26,706 nt of DNA from Oscillospiraceae bacterium (GTDB lineage: Bacteria; Bacillota_A; Clostridia; Oscillospirales; Oscillospiraceae), in the NCBI GenBank assembly GCA_017540945.1, contig JAFYAB010000029.1:1-26706 (forward strand), written 5' to 3'. Under the pieces are notes generated by a model that did no database searches, was not told where the DNA came from, and was given only the letters and a program-made list of their open reading frames with translations. The position numbers were made by a program, and so were the translations under genes. The stretch's first letter is position 1; each line of letters begins with the position of its first letter. Of this stretch, positions 21,168 through 26,706 are shown piece after piece.

Positions 21168-21272
21168 GTCATCCTGAGCGAAGCGTAGCGGAGTCGAAGG
21201 ATCCGTAGCCCGGCCCCGTCTCGGTTCACTCGAAGCGGAGAGAACGGATTCTTCACTGCGTTCAGAATGACA
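21168..21272. repeat. Palindromic repeat of the TGTCATCCTGAGCG family inside the mobile element
   Basis: Ends TGTCATCCTGAGCG and the inverted CGTTCAGAATGACA enclose a shorter relative of the 130-bp units at 2884-3158, including the shared GCGGAGTCGAAGGATCCGTA. It sits between mobC and the RepA-like gene. The rest of the gap 20983-21384 has several G/C palindromes (for example GGTCCGGGCTTCTGCCCGG, about 21067) but no gene; an oriT may be here. Confidence 0.75.
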
Positions 21273-21384
21273 GGGACGGTCCGTTCTCCCTTTCCCGCAA
21301 CGCGCTCCGACGTTGCCTCTGCTGCCCGGGCGGGGTACGTTCCCGCCCCGTCCGGGAAAAGCCTGCACAGGGCTACAACGGGGC

Positions 21385-22617
21385 TCACGGCGCGGGTACA
21401 GGGTCGCAAGGGACGCTGGGAACGCAAATTTCCCGCGCGGCGTTTTCTGCGTCTTTTACGGCACTTCCGTCACTGTCCGCGGGCTTGCGATACTCCACTG
21501 ACACCAGGCGGGTCCCGTTGCTGCGAAAGCTTTTGAAGTACACGCCGCACTCCTCCAGCACATAGCGCCAGCGGTTCAACTGTTGCTTCAGCGACTTCGG
21601 AGAGAAGCTCGTTTTCGCAAAGCTGTTGTAGAGATTCGCCAGCTCCGTGTTGGTACCGGAGAAGGAGCCCTCGCCCCGCATGAAGAATACGAACTGCTCC
21701 AGCTCCAACGGCAGCTTCTTTTCCGGGTGGCCCAGGCTGTCTGACAGACAGGTCCAGCAGCAGCTCCCCCGGTCAAATTGCAGACGCAGGAGCCGATCCT
21801 CAAAGTCCCGTCCGGTGCAGGCGAGCTCGGCGTTGGGCGAGTCGCGGTTTTGCCGGTCCAAAACAAACACCGCGTCCGCCGCGCCGGAGATGCCGTTGGT
21901 TCCCGAGAGCCGGTTGAGAGGGTCCTTATCCTTCTTCTTCCGCAGATGGTGTACCAGCAGGAGCGCAATCTGCAGCTCCTCCGCCAAGGCTTTCAGCTGA
22001 CGAACTTCTTCATAGTCTCCGGCGTAGGAGATCTCTCTGTTGTTGCGGATCAGCTGGAAGGTATCCACCGCAACCAGGCTCAGCCTGGGGTGGAGCTGCT
22101 GGAAGCTGCGGATCTGATCCAGAAGCCCGTCCGCGATGGTCCCGGCGGAGATGGAAAAGAACAGATTTTCCGGCGGGTCCTCCGTGACGCGGTTCAGCCG
22201 ATTCTGGAGGCGGTTGAAACTGTCCTCCAGAGAGAGGTACAGCACGTCGCCCTGCGCCGTGGGGATTTCCCAGAGGGCTTGTCCTCTGGCAACCCGCACA
22301 CAGAGATCCAGCACCAGCCAGGACTTGCCAGCCTTCGGCGAGCCGCCCAGGAAAGAAAGTCCCACCGGCAGCAGGTCCTCCACGCAGAAGCGAATCGGCT
22401 CCAGCCGCATATCCGCCAAATCTTCGCCGCTTACCACACTGAGGGGCTGAATCTCCCGGCGTGGCGGTTCTGCCGGGACTGGACCGGGCGGCAGTTCCCA
22501 AGGGAGCTCGGGCTCAGAGATCGCGGCGGGCTCGCTGGGCGCGTTGTCCTCCCACGGGTCGGGGAATGAAAACTTGTAGGGCTTTTGCGTAGGGTTTTGC
22601 GATTGGTTGTTTATCAT
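21385..22617 (-). CDS. RepA-like hexameric ATPase (AAA_25)
   Basis: The 410-residue protein carries a RecA-fold ATPase: Walker A GGSPKAGKS at residues 91-99, DVLYLSLEDSFNRLQNRL, Walker B LSLVAVDTFQLI, LLLVHHLRKKK and the sensor region LSGTNGISGAADAVFVLDR. This is the order found in RSF1010 RepA-type replicative helicases and in AAA_25 proteins of clostridial mobile elements. Residues 1-65 are a Pro/Glu-rich leader; the C-terminal 120 residues look like a winged-helix region. AGGAG lies nine bases before the ATG. It probably supports replication of the excised element, though no primase or initiator is seen. Confidence 0.88.
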   Translation of the reverse strand: MINNQSQNPTQKPYKFSFPDPWEDNAPSEPAAISEPELPWELPPGPVPAEPPRREIQPLSVVSGEDLADMRLEPIRFCVEDLLPVGLSFLGGSPKAGKSWLVLDLCVRVARGQALWEIPTAQGDVLYLSLEDSFNRLQNRLNRVTEDPPENLFFSISAGTIADGLLDQIRSFQQLHPRLSLVAVDTFQLIRNNREISYAGDYEEVRQLKALAEELQIALLLVHHLRKKKDKDPLNRLSGTNGISGAADAVFVLDRQNRDSPNAELACTGRDFEDRLLRLQFDRGSCCWTCLSDSLGHPEKKLPLELEQFVFFMRGEGSFSGTNTELANLYNSFAKTSFSPKSLKQQLNRWRYVLEECGVYFKSFRSNGTRLVSVEYRKPADSDGSAVKDAENAAREICVPSVPCDPVPAP

Positions 22618-22685
22618 ATTTTGTTCTCCTATTCCCTGCTCCTCGAGAATTTCGGGAGCAGATTTTTTGCGTTTTTCGGCATGAA

Positions 22686-22705
22686 CAGTCCTGTTTATAG
22701 GACTG
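22686..22705. promoter_or_regulatory. Palindrome upstream of the RepA-like gene, possible operator
   Basis: CAGTCCT-GTTTAT-AGGACTG, a perfect 7-bp inverted repeat 69 bp before the start codon. A weak minus-strand promoter (TTAACT-17-TATATC) lies just upstream of it. The remaining 22706-22875 shows no gene. Confidence 0.4.
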
Positions 22706-22875
22706 ATGTGGTGATATACTGGGTGAATGAAAGGTAGTTAATTGTCAGAGTAGCACTGTACTCAGATGGTTGAAAAAGCGAAATTTGGTGGGGTTTACTT
22801 TGCCCAAAAAGTCATGGTTACTTTTGCAATCAACCGTGCATAGGGTGCGGGGAAGGTGAAAGGCTGCAAGAGCGA

Positions 22876-23148
22876 TCAGAGAGTATGGATTCCGCTTCTG
22901 TGTCCCACGGCCTTGAGAACCTCCAGCCGCTCCTGGGAGTAGGGCTTCGTCAGCCGCAGGCTGCAGCGGTGCTTGTCGATCTCGAAGCTCATTTTGCCGC
23001 CGTCGATTTCTGTGACCCGGCAGAGCTCCGGGAACTCCTCCGCAAAGCGCCGCAGACGCTTTTTCAAATCCGAGTTGTGGGTAGTGATCTCCATCGTGGG
23101 ATCTGCCTCGTTGAAATAGATCTGGGTGAATTTTTCACTTTTTCTCAA
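22876..23148 (-). CDS. Small protein typical of clostridial mobile elements (TTG start)
   Basis: The 90-residue product begins MRKSEKFTQIYFNEADPTME and ends AVGHRSGIHTL. Proteins of this pattern (YFNEADPTxEIxTHNxxLKKRL, then EIDKxRxSLRLxxPYSxER) are common in integrative elements of Clostridia; no function is established that I know of. TTG at 23146-23148 is chosen because GGAGGTGA sits eight bases upstream; the longer frame to 23304 reads through hairpins and lacks a site. It is the first gene of the element's minus-strand module and is 258 bp from the RepA-like gene. Confidence 0.72.
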   Translation of the reverse strand: MRKSEKFTQIYFNEADPTMEITTHNSDLKKRLRRFAEEFPELCRVTEIDGGKMSFEIDKHRCSLRLTKPYSQERLEVLKAVGHRSGIHTL

Positions 23149-23192
23149 ATTACTCACCTCCTCGAAAAAGTGTTGATTTTGGGCTGTTCCGC

Positions 23193-23315
23193 TCCGGGTC
23201 AAGACCCGGAAAAGAGCGTTGATTTTCCGATAAAACCATCTCTGGCGACCCGTTGTACCATTCCGGTCTGCTCTGTCGGCTGATTTCCGTTTTCCCCGGG
23301 TCAAGACGGGAAAAC
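23193..23315. repeat. Two hairpins sharing CCGGGTCAAGAC, candidate oriT or replication origin
   Basis: Hairpin 1 is TCCGGGTC-AA-GACCCGGA (23193-23210); hairpin 2 is GTTTTCCC-10 nt-GGGAAAAC (23289-23315). Both contain the 12-mer CCGGGTCAAGAC (23194 and 23296). Hairpin 1 is flanked by GTTGATTTT direct repeats (23172-23180 and 23218-23226). Beyond, 23316-23574 is A/T-rich with a GAGGTC-AGA-GACCTC palindrome at 23452-23466 and no gene. Confidence 0.45.
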
Positions 23316-23574
23316 ACGCCTCGGTATCAATCCTCCTTTCTGTGGCAGCCGCTCTTCAACATGTGTCGACACAATTAGCCTTGCCCTCCTCCCAGGTCCT
23401 GGATTATAATGTTGATGCTGCCAATATAAATAATTCTCCGGATAAAAAAATGAGGTCAGAGACCTCGCTGCAGTCGAGGCTCAAACCCTTTCACTTAATT
23501 ATTCTTTGATTTTTGCAAAATTTAGAATCTCGCAGGACAGCCGCAAAATGGATATAGGACAGGAGGACAACGCC

Positions 23575-24723
23575 ATGCCTTTAGGGATATTACAAATCAA
23601 CGATTTCACGCAATTCATGATTGACGTCTGGAATGATAAGATATTTTATCAGGCTAAGGAATTCCCGGCGGGATTCATGGCGACATCCATTTTGAATATT
23701 CCAGAAGAAGAACTGCCAAAGCTGATACGTGCTGCCGGACCACTGAGCTTTCTGTTCCCGAAGGTGGCAAATTGCAGCGACGAAGAGGTGTCGGAGATAT
23801 TCCGACAGTTGCGGGAGCAGATTACGCACCTGACTGAACTATTTTGGAAATATCCGCCCTTTTGCTACAATGATTATGCGGAAGAGTTGGAGCGGATCAA
23901 TTTTCTGTTTGGTGAGGACGCGATCCCCCAAATACGGATACCCAATTCGGACTTCCGGATGGCGTTTCTGAAATACTGCTTCGGGATTGTATGCATTCCT
24001 GTGTCCATGAATAACTTCTATTGGGCAGGTCGGTACTTTGAGTTGGACTATCTGCGGCGTCTTAGAAAGCGGAACGAAACCTATTTCGCCCTGGCTGCGC
24101 ACGACTGCTTCACCAGCGAGCGCTTTTGGGCTGCCATGAAGAGTTTGCAGCAATTAGGCATAGAACTGTTCACGCTCAGCCCGGAGTTATCCTCTACCTA
24201 TGTGTTTGCCCGCAATCCGAAAAACGAAAAGGAAATGATTTTTGTGGAGCGTGTAATCTTCACACGCCTGGTTGATTTCTACACCTATGACCTGATGAAC
24301 GGATTGCACCACGGCCATGCACCCAGCCAGTGTCAGGGCTGTGGGAAGTATTTTCTGACCATCAACGACCACAGTCCCAAATATTGCGACGGGATTGCAC
24401 CGCAGGACAGCCGCTATACCTGTCGGCAGTACGGTGCAATGGCGCACCAGAAGGAGCAGAACAAGCAGCACCCTGTTTACCGTTTATTCGCCACCCGAAC
24501 CGATACCATCCGCAAGAAGAACCGGCGGGGAAAGATTTCCGACGCGCTGCGGCATGAAGCACTCCACCTGGCAGAGGGGTATCGGGACAGGGCGCTGATG
24601 GACAATGTTTCGCATGGCGCTGGAGGGGACGACCTGCTTCCACATCGCAAAGGCCCTGGAGATGGAACAGGTCCCTACGCCGCGAGCCTATCTGATGGAC
24701 GAGTTTGGCAAGTACCAGGCTAA
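23575..24723 (+). CDS. DUF6076-like protein with a foreign C-terminal tail
   Basis: The ORF gives 382 residues from the ATG at 23575 (GGAGG eight bases upstream), starting MPLGILQINDF. Up to about residue 340 it resembles DUF6076-type proteins: an alpha-helical N-terminal region and, near residues 250-300, a zinc-type motif CQGCGKYF...CDG...CRQYG followed by the basic RKKNRRGKIS. I have no function for it. From about base 24595 the sequence becomes that of a serine recombinase in another frame, so the last 40 residues (MDNVSHGAGG onward) are an out-of-frame read of that gene. It is therefore a chimera and perhaps a pseudogene. It shows lower GC than the genes to its left. Confidence 0.65.
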   Translation: MPLGILQINDFTQFMIDVWNDKIFYQAKEFPAGFMATSILNIPEEELPKLIRAAGPLSFLFPKVANCSDEEVSEIFRQLREQITHLTELFWKYPPFCYNDYAEELERINFLFGEDAIPQIRIPNSDFRMAFLKYCFGIVCIPVSMNNFYWAGRYFELDYLRRLRKRNETYFALAAHDCFTSERFWAAMKSLQQLGIELFTLSPELSSTYVFARNPKNEKEMIFVERVIFTRLVDFYTYDLMNGLHHGHAPSQCQGCGKYFLTINDHSPKYCDGIAPQDSRYTCRQYGAMAHQKEQNKQHPVYRLFATRTDTIRKKNRRGKISDALRHEALHLAEGYRDRALMDNVSHGAGGDDLLPHRKGPGDGTGPYAASLSDGRVWQVPG

Positions 24724-25720
24724 CGAGCGGGTGAAGCATCCCTACGCCTGGTGCAAAACAACAGTGTATCAGATCCTGAGCAACCCGATCTACCTTGGCA
24801 AGCTGGTCAGCCAGAGGTACACCACCAAATCCTTCAAGGACAAACGGATCGTTCCGAGGCCAGAGGAAGACTGGATCACCGTGGAAGGCACCCATGAGCC
24901 GCTGGTCGATCAGGAGACCTTCGACACCGTGCAGAAGCGCATTGAGATCAAGCAGCCAGCAACCTGGGCGAACTCCCACAACATCTTTCGGGGCTTGCTC
25001 ATCTGCGGCGGCTGCAACACGCGGATGGTGTTCTCTTCCCGGACGGGGCGCAGGTCGGTCGGGCACTTCTGCTGCAACAAGCATCGGCGCTATGGCGGGA
25101 CGGAATGCTCCAGCCACTATATCACGCTGGAACAGGTCACGGAATTGCTGCTGGGCGACATCCGTACACATGCAAGCCTCGCCGCTGCCGACACGGACAG
25201 ATATGTGGAACACCTGATGACCCTTTCAGAGCAGAATTGGAACGGCGAAAAGGCGTCCTATCAGAAGGAGGCCGACAGATGCCGGCTTCGCATTTCCGAG
25301 CTGGACGCCATTCTGAAAAAGCTCTATGAGGATCGGGTGTTCGGCAACATCTCCGATGAACGCTATGCCGTACTGTCTGCCGATTACGAAGCGGAAGAAA
25401 AGAAACTGAAGGAAAGATACGATGCGCTTCAAGGTCTGCTGGACGGCTTTGTGAAGCAGAGCCGGAACGCAAAGGAGTTTGCCAAGCTGGTGGAGGCCTA
25501 TACCGACATCACCGAGGTGACCGAAGAACTCCTGCACACGCTGGTCGATAAGATCGTGGTGCATGAGAAGGAGGCGTTCGATGGTGAGATCATCATGCGG
25601 GTGGATATCTACTATCGCTTCATCGGCAGAGTAGGCGATGCGGACGGAGAGGCGCTGAGGGCACCGAACATGCGCAGAGACAACAAACTGCTGATGGAGG
25701 CCGGGGTCCTGACGGCGTAA
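24605..25720 (+). pseudogene. Large serine recombinase lacking its catalytic domain
   Basis: The 371-residue frame starts MFRMALEGTTCFHIAKALE, which in intact large serine recombinases lies after the resolvase domain. It keeps the recombinase DNA-binding domain (VPTPRAY, TTVYQILSNPIYLGKLVSQ), the zinc ribbon (CGGCNTRM...CCNKHRRYGGTEC), a coiled coil (about 205-290) and a DUF4368-like tail (VDKIVVHEKEAFDGEIIMRVDIYYRF). The N-terminal catalytic serine and arginines are missing: the upstream DNA belongs to the DUF6076-like gene and a stop codon lies just before the ATG in this frame. It cannot recombine DNA alone but may still bind it. Confidence 0.85.
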
Positions 25721-25731
25721 TCAGCAAAACA

Positions 25732-25917
25732 GTTACGGTGCGCAATAGACAAAACACCCCGGTCATCATCAAGTACCCCTTCTGGCGGCTGACGGCCCGG
25801 AACCCCGCCGCGACCTACGCCTGCATCAACTACGGCGAGGCTGTCTGCCCGAAGGAGCTCGGCAAGCAGGCCATCTGCATCGACGGGGATGTCGGGGAGG
25901 TACTGAAAAGTTTTTGA
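25732..25917 (+). pseudogene. 3' remnant of an unidentified gene
   Basis: A frame without a start reads TVRNRQNTPVIIKYPFWRLT and ends GDVGEVLKSF, about 62 codons, with strong G/C third-position bias and the cysteines of YACINYGEAVCP. It begins 12 bp after the recombinase stop. Large serine recombinases often lie at the element end and insert into genes, so this may be the 3' part of the disrupted target. I do not recognise the family. Confidence 0.5.
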
Positions 25918-25925
25918 AAGGAATC

Positions 25926-25965
25926 ATCGGGGACAGCACACGGTGAACTGTCCCCGATCTTTTTT
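25926..25965. terminator. Intrinsic terminator
   Basis: Perfect 11-bp stem ATCGGGGACAG / CTGTCCCCGAT, 11-nt loop, then CTTTTTT on the plus strand. It lies between the gene remnant and the convergent AraC fragment. Confidence 0.88.
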
Positions 25966-26320
25966 ATTCTTTCGCCCTGGCCCGATATTCGGCGGGTGTC
26001 ATACCGTGGAGCTCCCGGAATTTGCGGTAGAAATAAGTTTCGTTTGTCACGCCGGCCCGAAGCAGCACCTGATCGGTGGGCAGAGCAGAGTTGCGCAGGA
26101 GCAAGCAGACCTCGTCCATCTTTTTTTCGAAGCAATAGTCCTTCAAATTGATCCCGGTACAGTATTTGAACAGCCTGCTGATAGAGATACGGTTTACTTG
26201 ACGTATGTCAAGTAAAATGCCATTATTTGCAAAGAAAGCGACAATCGTCGGAAAAAATAACAGCCAAACATCGGAAAAAAGTGCTTTTGCGGTTTTTCTA
26301 TGCGATTTGACCGTTGACAT
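25964..26320 (-). pseudogene. AraC-family regulator fragment
   Basis: Residues from about 45 to the end (SRLFKYCTG, KMDEVCLLLRNS, GVTNETYFYRKFRELHGMTP, AEYR) match the AraC/XylS DNA-binding domain, but the first helix-turn-helix is only half present and the whole ligand domain is absent. The preceding 44 residues do not look like AraC and coincide with A/T-rich DNA containing a perfect palindrome, so the match breaks near 26190. The second helix-turn-helix is intact. I treat it as a 5'-truncated gene; a short functional protein is possible but no ribosome site is evident. It converges on the terminator at 25926. Confidence 0.7.
26193..26216. repeat. Perfect palindrome at the AraC breakpoint
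   Basis: TTTACTTGAC-GTAT-GTCAAGTAAA, 10-bp arms, at the point where similarity to AraC ends. Could be an operator or a recombination remnant. Confidence 0.6.
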
Positions 26321-26342
26321 TATATCGCTACAGCGATATAAT
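26314..26342 (+). promoter_or_regulatory. Consensus promoter with built-in palindromic operator for the DUF3990 gene
   Basis: -35 TTGACA (26314-26319) and -10 TATAAT (26337-26342), 17-bp spacing. The whole spacer and -10 form the palindrome ATTATATCGCT-AC-AGCGATATAAT (26319-26342, 11-bp arms), so a bound repressor would block RNA polymerase. Confidence 0.85.
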
Positions 26343-26364
26343 AAGAGCGAAAGGAGCTGGTCCT

Positions 26365-26706
26365 ATGCTTCTATACCATGGGTCAAAAGAAATCATTCCA
26401 AAGCCCAAGTACAACTACGGGAATGCCCATAACGATTATGGGAAAGGCTTTTACTGCACGGAGCATATCGAGCTGGCCAGGGAATGGGCCTGCCAGGAGC
26501 CGCGGGACGGGTTCGTGAATCAGTATGAATTGGCGACGGAAGACCTGCGCATCCTGCGGCTGACACAGCCGGACTACCATATTCTGAACTGGCTGGCGAT
26601 CCTCCTGGAAAACCGTACCTTTGAGCTCAAAGGCCGAATTGCCGTTAGCGCCAAGGAGTATGTGCTTCGGGAATTCCTGCCGGAATACCGCAGCTATGAC
26701 GTGATC
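26365..26706 (+). CDS. DUF3990 family protein (ADP-ribosyltransferase-like), 3' end outside the window
   Basis: 114 residues are visible, starting MLLYHGSKEIIPKPKYNYGN. The motif L-Y-H-G-S, the step NDYGKGFYCTE, followed by A-R-E-W-A and VNQYEL, then WLAILLENR, are the hallmarks of DUF3990, a group with an ADP-ribosyltransferase-like fold found in Clostridia, often beside a DUF3791 partner in what looks like a toxin-antitoxin pair. No DUF3791 gene lies upstream; it could follow outside the window. AAGGAG is eight bases before the ATG. The promoter has a strong palindromic operator, in keeping with tight control. Toxicity is inference. Confidence 0.82.
   Translation, partial: MLLYHGSKEIIPKPKYNYGNAHNDYGKGFYCTEHIELAREWACQEPRDGFVNQYELATEDLRILRLTQPDYHILNWLAILLENRTFELKGRIAVSAKEYVLREFLPEYRSYDVI

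Larger units (their letters stand above)
16907..23480. mobile_element. Integrative mobilizable element at tRNA-Leu (boundaries approximate)
   Basis: A contiguous minus-strand module holds integrase, excisionase, relaxase, MobC, RepA-like ATPase and a small mobile-element protein, with no type IV secretion genes, so it would need a helper for transfer. The left end is at the duplicated tRNA-Leu. The right end is not certain; GAGGTC-AGA-GACCTC near 23452-23466 resembles the integrase arm motif and is my best guess, but no tRNA 3' duplicate is visible there. Confidence 0.7.

Noticed and set aside
21171..21176. ATCCTG upstream of mobC as an RP4-like nic site
   Set aside because: The hexamer belongs to the dispersed TGTCATCCTGAGCG repeat and also occurs at 2887, outside the element, so it is not evidence for oriT.
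23452..23466. Definite right end (attR) of the mobile element
   Set aside because: GAGGTC-AGA-GACCTC resembles the arm motif, but no copy of the tRNA core is visible, so it is used only as an approximate boundary.

Overview
The window looks like chromosome of a GC-rich gut Firmicute of the Oscillospiraceae/Ruminococcaceae type. This is inferred from the strong G/C third-position bias, clostridial sigma-A promoters (TTGACA-17-TATAAT), AAGGAGG ribosome sites, the conserved neighbourhoods (YceD/DUF177-rpmF-der-plsY-gpsA; rpe-rluA) and many short palindromic repeats. The species cannot be named from the sequence alone.

Left part (1-9.6 kb): a minus-strand block carries rpe, an RluA-type pseudouridine synthase whose N-terminus is built from repeat DNA, a class II galT and a partial membrane protein. 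Divergent from rpe run a TelA-family gene, a membrane protein and a Cys-rich DUF1540 protein. Next come a minus-strand AAA/CYTH-like ATPase, a second RluA/RluD-type synthase with an S4 domain, and a REP-associated tyrosine transposase (RAYT) flanked by perfect 48-bp inverted repeats.

Middle (9.7-17.2 kb): a housekeeping run on the plus strand: YceD-like protein, rpmF (L32), der, plsY and gpsA (ribosome assembly and phospholipid synthesis), then mgtE behind a roughly 200-nt leader that contains a small ORF, and a HAD phosphatase. Two intergenic gaps here are filled by composite palindromic repeats. The block ends at tRNA-Leu(UAA), which is preceded by a 41-bp copy of its own 5' half.

Right part (17.2-23.5 kb): a small integrative mobilizable element, all on the minus strand: tyrosine integrase, excisionase-like protein, a 30-aa ORF translationally overlapping it, MOBP-type relaxase, MobC, a RepA-like hexameric ATPase and a small mobile-element protein. 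Inside the relaxase gene, in another frame and with its own Shine-Dalgarno and TTG start, lies a coiled-coil protein with a C-terminal membrane helix, reminiscent of RSF1010 MobB.

Far right (23.5-26.7 kb): scar tissue of other elements. It holds a DUF6076-like gene fused out of frame to the tail of a large serine recombinase, a 3' gene remnant, an AraC regulator fragment, and the start of a DUF3990 (ADP-ribosyltransferase-like) gene whose promoter contains a perfect palindrome.

The threads that tie the window together are (i) several palindrome families that all carry a GTAG foot, next to a RAYT that could be their mobiliser, and (ii) layered integration at tRNA-Leu.
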